Shown: positions 16,710 to 25,275 of the stretch, one piece after another
Layout: each line of letters starts with the position of its first letter
Position numbering within the stretch: position 1 is the stretch's first letter
From: Haloarcula taiwanensis
GTDB taxonomy: Archaea; Halobacteriota; Halobacteria; Halobacteriales; Haloarculaceae
Reading direction: 5' to 3'
NCBI GenBank assembly: GCA_002844335.1
Contig: CP019154.1
Span: 186,001 to 250,000 of the forward strand
Length of the DNA: 64,000 nucleotides
Program-made: the position numbers and the translations under genes
Notes under the pieces: generated by a model
Seen by the model: only the letters and a program-made list of their open reading frames with translations
What the model was told of the DNA's origin: nothing
The model's database searches: none

Positions 16710-18599
16710 ATGGCTCCGTCCTCCGAGACGGCGGAACTGCACGTCGAGAACGTCGGCGGTATCGAATCGACCGAGGTGACGCTCGCTGCCGGCGTCTCGA
16801 TTCTCACGGGACGGAACGCGACGAACCGGACCTCGCTCCTCCAGGGCCTGATGGCCGCGCTGGGCAGCGAAGCGCCGTCGCTGAAAAGCGACGCGGCGGC
16901 GGGCTCGGTGGAACTCACCCTCCGTGGCGAGTCGTACACGCGCACGCTCACGCGCGAGGACGGCGCGGTCACGTTCGACGGGTCGCCGTACCTCGACGCG
17001 GACGTGACCGTCGCCGAACTGTTCGCGTTCCTGCTGGAATCAAACGAGGCGCGACAGGCCGTCACCGAGGACGCGGCCCTCCGTGACGTCCTCATGCGGC
17101 CGGTCGACACCGAGTCTATCCAGCGCGACATCGAGTCTCTGCGCTCGGAACGCCGGGAAATCGGTCGGCGGCTCGAGGAACTGTCGTCGCTGGAGTCGGA
17201 CCTGCCGGACCTGCGGGCGCGCCGGGACGAACTCGACGCGGAAATCGAGTCGACCGAGGCCGACCTGGAGGCGGCGCGCCGGGACCTCGACCGGACGACC
17301 GCGGCCGACGGCGACCCGACCGACCGGCTCGAGACGCTGCAGGACCTGACAACGGAACTCGACCAGGTCGAGTTCGAACTCGAAGCGGAACGGGACAGCC
17401 TCGACGCCGTCCGCGAGGAGTGTGCGGACCTCGAACGGTCGCTCTCGGACCTCCCGGCGGCCCCCGAAGAGGAACTGGACGCGGTGGCGTCCGAGCTGTC
17501 CGACTGCCGTGAGCGGAAACAGCGCCTCGACTCCGACATCACGGAGCTCCAACAGACCATCCAGTTCAACGAGCGCCTGCTCGAGGGCGACGACCGCTCG
17601 ATTCCACGGCCGCCGACCGCGGACCGGTCGGAGTCCGACGGGGTCGTCTGCTGGACCTGCGGGTCGGCCGTCGACCCCGCCGACATCGAGCGGACGGTCG
17701 ACCAGCTCCGGACGCTCCAGTCGGAGCGCCGCGAGGAACGCGCCGCGGTCAGCGAGCGCATCGACGCGCTGCTCGACCGACAGGCGGAGCTCCGGGAGAG
17801 CAAGCGCCAGCGCGAGGACCTCGAAAACCGGCTGGACGAACTCACGGCCGAACGCGACGACCGCGCCCGCCGCGTCGAGGAACTTCAACAGCGCCGTGAG
17901 GACCTCCGGAGCGAGGTCGAGGCGGTCCGGGAGTCGGTCGGCGGCCCCGACGCGCCGGCCCAGTCCGACACGCTCGACCGACACCGCGCCGTCAACCGCC
18001 TGGAGTTCGAACTCGAACAGCTCCGGTCCGACCGGGCGACCGTCGCCGAGGACATCGACGCCCTGCAGCGCGAACTCGACCAGCGCGAGGACCTCGTCGC
18101 TCGGCGGGACGACATCGACGCGGAGATAGCGTCGCTTCGGGGGCATATCGAACGCCTCGAACGGGCCGCGGTCGCGGAGTTCAACGACCACATGAGCCAG
18201 GTGCTGGACGTCCTCGACTACTCGCGGCTCGCCCGCATCTGGATCGAACGACAGCCCGAGGAAGACGGGTCGGGGACCGGGCTCCCCGAGAGCGAGTTCG
18301 TCCTCCACATCGTCCGCCGGACCGACGACGGAACGACCTACGAGGACGTCATTGAGCACCTCAGCGAGTCCGAGCGCGAGGTCACGGGGCTGGTGTTCGC
18401 CCTCGCCGGCTACCTCGTCCACGAGGTGTACGAGACGGTCCCGTTCATGCTGCTGGACTCGCTGGAAGCCATCGACTCGGAGCGAATCAGCGACCTGGTG
18501 GGGTACGTCAGGCCATACACGGACTTCCTCGTCGTCGCGCTCCTCCCCGAGGACGCGCAGGCGCTCCCGGACTCCTACCACCGGATTCGAAACGTCTGA
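16710..18599 (+). CDS. sph: Archaea-specific SMC-related protein (Sph family)
   Basis: Coiled-coil ATPase-like protein of 629 residues, Rad50/SMC in layout: N-terminal head (residues 1-140), long coiled coil, hinge with a CxxC zinc-hook motif VCWTCGS (near 313-316), returning coiled coil, and C-terminal head with LLDSLEAIDSERI where Walker B would be. The P-loop is unusual, GRNATNRTSL, lacking the canonical Gly-Lys. Sph proteins bind DNA in Halobacterium, and sph3 next to rdfA affects cell shape in Haloferax. Two 34-bp palindromes precede the gene. Confidence 0.82.
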   Translation: MAPSSETAELHVENVGGIESTEVTLAAGVSILTGRNATNRTSLLQGLMAALGSEAPSLKSDAAAGSVELTLRGESYTRTLTREDGAVTFDGSPYLDADVTVAELFAFLLESNEARQAVTEDAALRDVLMRPVDTESIQRDIESLRSERREIGRRLEELSSLESDLPDLRARRDELDAEIESTEADLEAARRDLDRTTAADGDPTDRLETLQDLTTELDQVEFELEAERDSLDAVREECADLERSLSDLPAAPEEELDAVASELSDCRERKQRLDSDITELQQTIQFNERLLEGDDRSIPRPPTADRSESDGVVCWTCGSAVDPADIERTVDQLRTLQSERREERAAVSERIDALLDRQAELRESKRQREDLENRLDELTAERDDRARRVEELQQRREDLRSEVEAVRESVGGPDAPAQSDTLDRHRAVNRLEFELEQLRSDRATVAEDIDALQRELDQREDLVARRDDIDAEIASLRGHIERLERAAVAEFNDHMSQVLDVLDYSRLARIWIERQPEEDGSGTGLPESEFVLHIVRRTDDGTTYEDVIEHLSESEREVTGLVFALAGYLVHEVYETVPFMLLDSLEAIDSERISDLVGYVRPYTDFLVVALLPEDAQALPDSYHRIRNV

Positions 18600-18605
18600 C
18601 GGCGG

Positions 18606-19532
18606 TCAGGCGCTCCGCGCCCTCTCGCGGGCCTCGGCGGGGTCGTCGCCGTCGCGCAGGACGCTCTCGACGAACAGTTCGCCCGCCCGGTACGACGAGC
18701 GGACCATCGGCCCCGAAGCGCAGTACAGGAAGTCGAACTCCTCCTCAGCGACCTGCCGCCAGGTGTCGAAGGCGTCCGGGTGGACGTACTCCGAGACTTC
18801 GAGGTGCGAGCGGGAGGGCTGGAGGTACTGGCCGAACGTCACCACGTCGACGCCGGCCTGCCGGAGGTCCGACAGCGTCTGGTACACCTCGTGGGCGTAC
18901 TCGCCGACGCCAAGCATCAGGCTGGTCTTCGTGTACACGTCGCTCTCTCGGTCGACCTGCCGGAGCACCGAGAGGGACTGCTCGTAGCCCGCCCGACGGT
19001 CCCGGACCGGCCACTGGAGGCGGTCGACCGTCTCGATGTTGTGGGCGATGACGTCCGGGTCGGCGTCTATAATCTTCCGTACGAGGTCCGGCTCACCCTG
19101 AAAATCGGGGATGAGACACTCGACGAGAATCGAGGGGTCCCGGTCCTTGATGGCCCGGATCGTCTCGGCGAAGTGGCCCGCGCCCTGGTCGGGCAAGTCG
19201 TCGCGGTCGACACTCGTCAGTACTACGTAGTCCAGCCCGATATCCGCGACAGCGTCGGCCACCTGTTGTGGCTCGTCAGGGTCCAGCGGCTCCATCCCGC
19301 CCGTCTCCACGTCACAGAAGTTACAGCCCCGCGAACAGCGGTCGCCCATCAGCATGAACGTGGCTGTCCCCGGTCCGTCGCGCCCGGTCCAGCACTCCCC
19401 GAGGTTGGGGCAGTTAGCCTCTTCACAGACCGTGTTGAGGTTTCGATCCCGGAGCGTCTGCTTGATATCGGTGAACCGCTCGCCCGACGGTGGCCGCATC
19501 TTCAGCCAGTCAGGCTTGCGCGAACGACTCAT
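18606..19532 (-). CDS. lipA: Lipoyl synthase
   Basis: Radical SAM enzyme inserting two sulfurs into octanoyl groups on lipoyl domains. The 308-residue protein has the auxiliary-cluster motif CEEANCPNLGEC (CX4CX5C) and the radical SAM motif RCSRGCNFC (CX3CX2C), then DYVVLTSVDRDDLPDQG and NIETVDRLQWPVRD. The ATG at 19532 (MSRSRKPDWLKMR) fits the family; the open frame upstream to 19661 does not look coding. It would supply lipoate for the E2 protein encoded at 5.4-7.0 kb. The stop is 6 nt from the convergent sph stop. Confidence 0.95.
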   Translation of the reverse strand: MSRSRKPDWLKMRPPSGERFTDIKQTLRDRNLNTVCEEANCPNLGECWTGRDGPGTATFMLMGDRCSRGCNFCDVETGGMEPLDPDEPQQVADAVADIGLDYVVLTSVDRDDLPDQGAGHFAETIRAIKDRDPSILVECLIPDFQGEPDLVRKIIDADPDVIAHNIETVDRLQWPVRDRRAGYEQSLSVLRQVDRESDVYTKTSLMLGVGEYAHEVYQTLSDLRQAGVDVVTFGQYLQPSRSHLEVSEYVHPDAFDTWRQVAEEEFDFLYCASGPMVRSSYRAGELFVESVLRDGDDPAEARERARSA

Positions 19533-19686
19533 TACCCGGAGTTCGGTTCGCCCGGTGAAAAACGTGCGGGGCTCACGCGGTCTCCCGTATAGCGTGTGAA
19601 CGACAATCGACTGGTCCGGCAACCGGATCGAAACGGTGGTCGGCGGCGTACTTCCGAGCACTCACTTTGCTGTCCGCGTTGCCGGC

Positions 19687-20520
19687 TCATGCCCGACAGA
19701 CGGCAAGCATGTGTGCGGACATGTCGACGGCGGTCCGGTCCGTCCGGAGTTCGTCGACGAGCGCTCGGACACCGGCCCGCTCGCGCGCTGACAGCTCGTC
19801 AGCGGTTCCCCGGAGCGGGGCGGCGGCAAGTACCGACGCCAGCCCTTCCAGTCCGACCAGCGTCTCGACGGTTGCTCCGCCCGCCTCTAGCAGCGCCTCG
19901 AACTCGTCGGCACGGAAAAAATGGGTCTCGGTGAACGCCGCGTCGTGACCGAGTTGCGCCACGAACGGACGGTCGTAGTCGCCCGTTTCGGCCAGTTCGG
20001 CCGCATGGACAAGGTGGTCCGACCCGCCAACCAGCGAGAGCACCAGCCAATTGAGCCGCCCCATAACGGATGCAAACACTGGACACGCAGCTTTTGTCAC
20101 CCGCATAAGCTCCTGCACGGCAGCCACGCGTCCGTCGGCGTCGAGCACGTGCGAGAGCGGCCCACCCAGACACAGCGTCGCGTCGAATGCGTCCCGGTCG
20201 AACTCGAGGTCGCGTACGTCCCCCGCCCTGACGGTCACCCGCTCCTCGTGCCCGTGCTCGGCGATCTTCTTCTGTGCGAGAGCCCGCTGGCCCTCGCTGG
20301 GGTCGACGAGCGTGACATCGTACCCTTGTTCGGCCAGCCAGACGGCGTACCGACCAGCGCCGCCGCCCACGTCGAGGACGCGTCCCGTGTCGGGGAGGTT
20401 CGCTTCGAGCTGTTCGACGGTCCCCGTCCACTCTAACTGCCCGTGTAGCGTGGCCGCCAGACGGTCCCACTCGCTCTCGTCGTTCTCGTCGTAGTAGTCT
20501 TCGGGGTCGCTGAGGGGCAC
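19687..20520 (-). CDS. Class I SAM-dependent methyltransferase
   Basis: A 277-residue methyltransferase with motif I VLDVGGGAGRYAVWLAEQG, the acidic motif II VTLVDPSEGQ, and AGDVRDLEF / DATLCLGGPLSHVL motifs. The substrate is not evident; a small molecule is more likely than RNA or DNA because no nucleic-acid domain is fused. The gene starts at an ATG at 20520 and is divergent from the helicase gene, sharing a 73-nt intergenic region. Confidence 0.85.
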   Translation of the reverse strand: MPLSDPEDYYDENDESEWDRLAATLHGQLEWTGTVEQLEANLPDTGRVLDVGGGAGRYAVWLAEQGYDVTLVDPSEGQRALAQKKIAEHGHEERVTVRAGDVRDLEFDRDAFDATLCLGGPLSHVLDADGRVAAVQELMRVTKAACPVFASVMGRLNWLVLSLVGGSDHLVHAAELAETGDYDRPFVAQLGHDAAFTETHFFRADEFEALLEAGGATVETLVGLEGLASVLAAAPLRGTADELSARERAGVRALVDELRTDRTAVDMSAHMLAVCRA

Positions 20521-20593
20521 GCTTGCGCACTGTCAGCCGGCCGGGTTAATCTTTGGGCAGGCGTGTGGGGCGCTCACAGCGGGCAGCTACGCA

Positions 20594-23074
20594 ATGGCTC
20601 CGGAACTATGTCTTCTCCCACACTTCGGTTCCCCCATAGAAACGCCTTTGCCGTCGCGGAACTGCGACTGTGACGTGCCATCCCGAACCGACAGCGAGCC
20701 GACTGTGGCGGTCGCGGAGGTGCTCCCCGAGTTTGCCGACGCCTTCCCCTTCGAGGAGTTCAACCGGATGCAGTCGGCGGCCCTGCCGGCCCTGCTGAAC
20801 CGCGACGACAACGTCGTCGTCAGCGCGCCGACGGCCAGCGGGAAGACCGCGCTGGCGGAACTGGCCATCTGCAAGACCCTCGCCGAGGACGGGACCGCAC
20901 TCTTTCTCGCGCCGTTGCGTGCGCTCACCAACGAGAAAGAGAGCGAGTGGGAACGGTTCGAGGACCTGGGCTACTCCGTCTACGTCGTCACCGGCGAGCG
21001 GGACCTGAACCCCCGCCGCGCCGAGCGGGCCGACATCCTCGTGATGACGCCGGAGAAGGCCGACTCGGCCACCCGGAAACACGAGACCAGCCGCTACTCC
21101 TTTATCACTGACGTGGACTGCTGTGTCATCGACGAGGTCCACCTGCTGGACTCGGACCGTCGCGGGGCGGTGCTCGAAGTCACCGTCTCGCGCCTGCGCC
21201 GGCTCTGTGACCCGCGTGTCGTGGCGCTGTCGGCGACGATGCCGAACATCGACGACGTGGCTGACTGGCTAGACGCTCCCGACGAGACCACCTTCGCCTT
21301 CGGTGAAAAGTACCGCCCGGTCCCACTCAACGCCGACGTGAAGACGTATTCCCACGGCGAGAACGCCTTCGCCGACAAGTACCGCCGGCTCTACCGGGCG
21401 CTGGACCTCGCCGAGCCACACATCCGCGAGGAGGGTCAGGCGCTCGTGTTCGTCTCCTCGCGGCAGGATACCGTCCAGGCCGCGAAGAAGGCCCGCGACG
21501 AAATTGTCGAGCGAGATATTCCGATGGGCGCACGCGGAGACTACGACTTCCACAACGACGCCGCGGACCTCTCGAACGACACGCTCCGCCAGTCCGTGCT
21601 CGACGGCGTCGGCTTCCACCACGCCGGCCTCGCGCGCGAGGACAAGAACCGAGTCGAGCAGTGGTTCAAGGAGGGCAAGATACAACTGCTCTTCTCGACG
21701 TCGACGCTGGCCTGGGGCGTGAACCTCCCCGCCCGCTGTGTCGTCATCCGCGACACCAAACTCCACGACCCGCTGGAGGGCGAGGTCGACATGAGCCCGC
21801 TCGACGTACTCCAGATGCTCGGCCGCGCGGGTCGGCCCGGCTACGACGACATGGGCTATGCCTGGGTCGTCTGCGACCGTTCGGACGCCGACAAGTACCG
21901 CCGCCTGCTCCGTGACGGCAAGGAGATCGAGTCCCGGCTGGCGGCCGAACTCGACGCCCACCTGAACGCCGAAATCGCGCTCGGCACCATCGACGACGTG
22001 GACGACGTAATGGAGTGGCTCGGGACCACGTTTTACTACGCCCGCTCGCAGTCGGCCCCCGACGAATATGACGCCGGCAGCGATCTCCGAAACCGGGTCA
22101 GCGATACGCTCTCGGCGCTTGTCGACGAGGGCTTCGTCGAGCAGGACGGCCTCAACGTCGAGCCGACGCGACTCGGCCAGCTCGCCTCGAAGTTCTACCT
22201 CCGGCTGTCGACCGCACGCCGGTTCGCGGACGTTGCCGAACGGTGTCAGGACGCCGCGGACCCGGATTCCGCTGTCTCTGTTGACGCGGACGACCTGCTG
22301 ACCGCGGTGGCCGGCGCGACGGAGTTCGACAGCGTCAGCGCCCGCTCCGACGAGGAGGACGCTGTCCACGCGGTGCTGGGAGACAGTGTCGACGACAGTC
22401 TCGACGCCGGCCAGCGGAAGGTGCTTGCCATCCTCCGCTCGGGCATGACCGGGACGACGCCGACCGAACTCAAAAGCGACGCGTGGGTCATCCGCCAGAA
22501 CGCCCTGCGCCTGCTCGCGGCGATGCGGGAGTTCGTCGACACGCTCGGGCCGGCTCGCTACGCGAACCTGGCCTGCCGGGTCGAGGCCCGCGTTGAACAC
22601 GGCATCAGTGCCGACGCGGTGGGGCTGACCGCCATCGACGGCGTCGGCAGCGGTCGCGCGGGCAAGCTCGCCGCCGCGGGCCTGTCCTCGCCCGCCGAGG
22701 TGGTCGAAGCCGGCGAAGACGGCCTCGTCCGTGCCGGACTCTCCGAAGGCGTCGCCGAGCAAGTGCTGGCCAACGCCCGGGACCTTCCTGTTGTCTCCAT
22801 CGACTGGGGTGAGTTCCCCGAGACCATCGCGCCCGGTGACAACGATATGCGGGAGGTGACGGTGAAAAACACTGGTGGCAGTGCCCGTGCGGGCCTGCGG
22901 GTCACTGTCAACGGGCGTGAGATGACCGCCAAACCGTCGTATCTCGGTGAAGCGACGCTTCCGGTGGCCGTCTTCGGCGCGGACGCGGACGAACTCACGT
23001 TCACCGTCGAGGTGGCGTTCCCCGCGTTGCCGCTCCCGACGATCACCGAAACCCGGTCAGTTCTCGTTCGGTAA
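20594..23074 (+). CDS. Ski2/Hel308-like DEAD/DEAH-box helicase
   Basis: ATP-dependent superfamily 2 helicase of up to 826 residues. Motifs in order: Q-like FNRMQSAALPALL, Walker A APTASGKTALAELA, Ib TPEKAD, DEVH box CVIDEVHLLD, motif III ALSATMPN, motif IV FVSSRQDTVQAAK, motif V STSTLAWGVNLPA, motif VI MLGRAGRPGYD. A winged-helix and ratchet region follows, then a helix-hairpin-helix (TAIDGVGSGRAGKLAAAG) and an extra C-terminal beta-rich domain (about 740-826). The start is uncertain: ATG 20594 is possible, but GTGs at 20675 or 20705 give N-termini closer to Hel308. It is probably involved in DNA repair or RNA remodelling. Confidence 0.85.
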   Translation: MAPELCLLPHFGSPIETPLPSRNCDCDVPSRTDSEPTVAVAEVLPEFADAFPFEEFNRMQSAALPALLNRDDNVVVSAPTASGKTALAELAICKTLAEDGTALFLAPLRALTNEKESEWERFEDLGYSVYVVTGERDLNPRRAERADILVMTPEKADSATRKHETSRYSFITDVDCCVIDEVHLLDSDRRGAVLEVTVSRLRRLCDPRVVALSATMPNIDDVADWLDAPDETTFAFGEKYRPVPLNADVKTYSHGENAFADKYRRLYRALDLAEPHIREEGQALVFVSSRQDTVQAAKKARDEIVERDIPMGARGDYDFHNDAADLSNDTLRQSVLDGVGFHHAGLAREDKNRVEQWFKEGKIQLLFSTSTLAWGVNLPARCVVIRDTKLHDPLEGEVDMSPLDVLQMLGRAGRPGYDDMGYAWVVCDRSDADKYRRLLRDGKEIESRLAAELDAHLNAEIALGTIDDVDDVMEWLGTTFYYARSQSAPDEYDAGSDLRNRVSDTLSALVDEGFVEQDGLNVEPTRLGQLASKFYLRLSTARRFADVAERCQDAADPDSAVSVDADDLLTAVAGATEFDSVSARSDEEDAVHAVLGDSVDDSLDAGQRKVLAILRSGMTGTTPTELKSDAWVIRQNALRLLAAMREFVDTLGPARYANLACRVEARVEHGISADAVGLTAIDGVGSGRAGKLAAAGLSSPAEVVEAGEDGLVRAGLSEGVAEQVLANARDLPVVSIDWGEFPETIAPGDNDMREVTVKNTGGSARAGLRVTVNGREMTAKPSYLGEATLPVAVFGADADELTFTVEVAFPALPLPTITETRSVLVR

Positions 23075-23230
23075 TCGCCGTTTCGACTCCTGCTCTGAAA
23101 CACGATTAGAATGGCCGATAAAATTTATAAACACCTCTAAAAGCGTTACAGTGCTCTGTGAAACATCGCTGAAAGGTGCTGAAATCCGGTTAACATTCCG
23201 AAAAGAGCACGAATTCTCCCCAAGGGTCTG

Positions 23231-23246
23231 GCGTTTATATTTGGGT
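23231..23246 (+). promoter_or_regulatory. TATA element for the 79-residue membrane protein gene
   Basis: GCGTTTATATTTGGG lies about 40 nt upstream of the ATG at 23280. A second AT-rich stretch, AAAATTTATAAACACC, is at 23118-23133. No gene is seen in 23075-23279. Confidence 0.45.
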
Positions 23247-23279
23247 ATGGGTTCTTACGAAGAACTGAGGAAGCCCACA

Positions 23280-23519
23280 ATGTCCAGTGCATCGCCCTTC
23301 CGTTCCCCGATGGAAGCCGCCCCCAGTAGCGTCGCCCTCCGATCACTCGTTCGTCCCCTGCAATTCATCGCGTTCTGGCTGGCTATCGTTACGCCACTGG
23401 CATATCCGCCGCTACTGCTGGGCGGACTGGACAGTCAGAGCTTCCTCATCTTCGTGGGTGTCGTTGCCCTCAACATCTTCGGCCTCCTCGCGGGCCGCGG
23501 ATACGGTGACCCCGCCTGA
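23280..23519 (+). CDS. Small haloarchaeal membrane protein
   Basis: A 79-residue protein with a polar N-terminus and two membrane helices, LQFIAFWLAIVTPLAYPPLLL and SFLIFVGVVALNIFGLLAG, ending GRGYGDPA. No function is recognised. The ATG at 23280 is chosen because a TATA-like element lies at the right distance and the upstream codons are not protein-like. Nothing else is seen in 23520-23695. Confidence 0.6.
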   Translation: MSSASPFRSPMEAAPSSVALRSLVRPLQFIAFWLAIVTPLAYPPLLLGGLDSQSFLIFVGVVALNIFGLLAGRGYGDPA

Positions 23520-23695
23520 CCTGGCCGGGTCTTTCCCCCCACACTGGCATTTCCTGCACGCCGTTCTGTGGCTCTTGAACTTCTGCGTACCGTACTAAAG
23601 TATTGCCTCTCGGTTTCTGGCTCAACTCTGTACCGGAGCGCCATACCGCTGCTTCTGCGTCTGTCATCTCTCACCTCCGCACAGACTCGCGGGCG

Positions 23696-24352
23696 TTACA
23701 CACCGGTTAAAAGTACCTGTCGCAGCGACGCGGCATCGTCTGCGGTCTCGTGGACCATCGAGAGGTCCGTCTCGTCGCCGTCGCCGCGGAACCCGACGGT
23801 CGTCATTCCGGCGGCGACGGCGGCGCGTGCGCCCGCGGTGGAGTCCTCGACGGCCCAGCAGTCCTCGGGCGCAACGCCCAGTTCTGCCGCGCCCTGCTCG
23901 TAGATGTCTGGCTCCGGCTTCCCGGGGCCGTCGATGTCATTTGCACTGATGGCGACATCGAACTTCGAGAGGAGGTCGAAGCGTTCGTCGGCCACGTCGA
24001 TCCAGGCCCATGGTGCGGAGGTCGTCAGCGCCAGTGCCACGCCGGCGTCCCGCAGGTCGTCGAGCAGTTCGTGTGCCCCGTCGAGGACGGTCGCTTTTTC
24101 GCCGTAAATCCGCTCGCCGTGCTCCTCGAACAGTCTCTCGAAGCCCTCGCGGCTGATTTCGAGGTCGTACTCGGCGTTCAGGTCCGGATACACCTCTCGG
24201 TAGTTCCGCCCGGTAATCGCGGACACCGGGATGTCGTCGTTCGGTGCGGTCGTCGGAAGGATATCCTCGCGCTGGGCACGGACCCAGTGGTCTTCAGACT
24301 GGACGAGGACGCCGTCCATATCGAAACAGACCGCAGCAGGCGGTTCACTCAT
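23696..24352 (-). CDS. HAD-superfamily hydrolase (phosphatase)
   Basis: A 218-residue HAD phosphatase of the beta-phosphoglucomutase-like group. Motif I CFDMDGVLVQSEDHW carries the nucleophile Asp, motif II is LALTTSA, motif III Lys lies in GPGKPEPDIY, and motif IV is CWAVEDSTAGARAAVAAGM. An alpha-helical cap follows motif I. The ATG at 24352 (MSEPPAAVCFDMDG) is chosen because the extension to 24580 runs into the divergent gene's promoter. Substrate unknown. Confidence 0.9.
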   Translation of the reverse strand: MSEPPAAVCFDMDGVLVQSEDHWVRAQREDILPTTAPNDDIPVSAITGRNYREVYPDLNAEYDLEISREGFERLFEEHGERIYGEKATVLDGAHELLDDLRDAGVALALTTSAPWAWIDVADERFDLLSKFDVAISANDIDGPGKPEPDIYEQGAAELGVAPEDCWAVEDSTAGARAAVAAGMTTVGFRGDGDETDLSMVHETADDAASLRQVLLTGV

Positions 24353-24437
24353 TGCCTTGCTGTCACTCGGCGACGGCTTTGGCTGTTGTGACTCCGGCAG
24401 CGACGACCGCGCTATGAAACCCCGTCCACCGCCTGAG

Positions 24438-24450
24438 GATTTAAATACCG
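24438..24450 (+). promoter_or_regulatory. TATA box before the NucS-N/zinc-ribbon gene
   Basis: GGATTTAAATACC lies about 27-30 nt before the ATG at 24471, the spacing of a haloarchaeal promoter for a leaderless mRNA. No ribosome-binding sequence is seen between it and the ATG. Confidence 0.65.
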
Positions 24451-24470
24451 AAACCCGGCCAGCCCAGTCC

Positions 24471-25193
24471 ATGCACGACGGAACCCGTGTGATTGCTGGT
24501 GAATGTACGACCGTTTTCGAGGGCGCGCGCGAGCGAGAGCAGCGCGGTGATGTCCTCGTCGTCGTTAAACCGGACAACACTGTTCTGGTTCACGATGCCG
24601 AAGGATATCAGCCGGTCGCGTGGCTCACGCGCGCTGAAAGCGTCACCATCGACAACGGAGCGGTGACCGCCCGCGACGGCGACGAACTCCTCCGGGTGGT
24701 CACTCACGAGGAACACGGCAGTGGCCGCTATCCGGCCTCGAACGCCGGCGTTCCGGTGCGCGACTGTCCCGACTGCGCCGGGACGCTGGTTCGCACCCGT
24801 AGCGAGGTTACCTGTACCGGCTGTGACGCCGCCTATGGGATTCCGAGCGATGCCGCGGTCACTGGCGGTCGGTGTGACGACTGCGGACTCCCGACGCTTC
24901 GAGTGGAACGTGGGCGGGCGTTCGAACTGTGTCTTGACCGGGAGTGTGACTCACTAGACGACGCCGTTATTGCGGCCTTTGACCGTGAGTGGAGCTGTCC
25001 TCACTGTGACGGCGACCTGCTGATTCTCCGCCGTGGTGGCCTGCTCGCCGGCTGTGAACACTACCCCGACTGTGACACCGGCTTCTCGATGCCGTCCGGC
25101 GTCGTCGTCGGTAACTGTGACTGCGGCCTGCCGCTGTTCGAAACCGCTGGCGGCACGCGATGTCTGGACAGTTCTTGCGCAGAACGGGAGTGA
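24471..25193 (+). CDS. NucS N-domain plus topoisomerase-type zinc ribbon protein
   Basis: A 240-residue protein. Residues 1-70 resemble the DNA-binding N-terminal domain of the mismatch endonuclease NucS/EndoMS (GDVLVVVKPDNTVLVHDAEG, then YQPVAWLT). The nuclease domain of NucS is absent. Instead, four to five Cys clusters follow: CPDCAGTL...CTGC, CDDCGLPTL...C, CPHCDGDLLILRR...GCEHYPDC, and NCDCGLPL...CLDSSC. The third is typical of topoisomerase I C-terminal zinc fingers. It is likely a DNA-binding accessory factor. It starts at the ATG 27 nt after a TATA box and lies just upstream of endA. Confidence 0.72.
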   Translation: MHDGTRVIAGECTTVFEGAREREQRGDVLVVVKPDNTVLVHDAEGYQPVAWLTRAESVTIDNGAVTARDGDELLRVVTHEEHGSGRYPASNAGVPVRDCPDCAGTLVRTRSEVTCTGCDAAYGIPSDAAVTGGRCDDCGLPTLRVERGRAFELCLDRECDSLDDAVIAAFDREWSCPHCDGDLLILRRGGLLAGCEHYPDCDTGFSMPSGVVVGNCDCGLPLFETAGGTRCLDSSCAERE

Positions 25194-25275
25194 GCACTGA
25201 CCCTCCGCATCCGCCCAACTCCGCTACCGGTTCGGACCCGCAGGGGCTTTGTCGTCGCGGGAGCCACGTCAGAGC

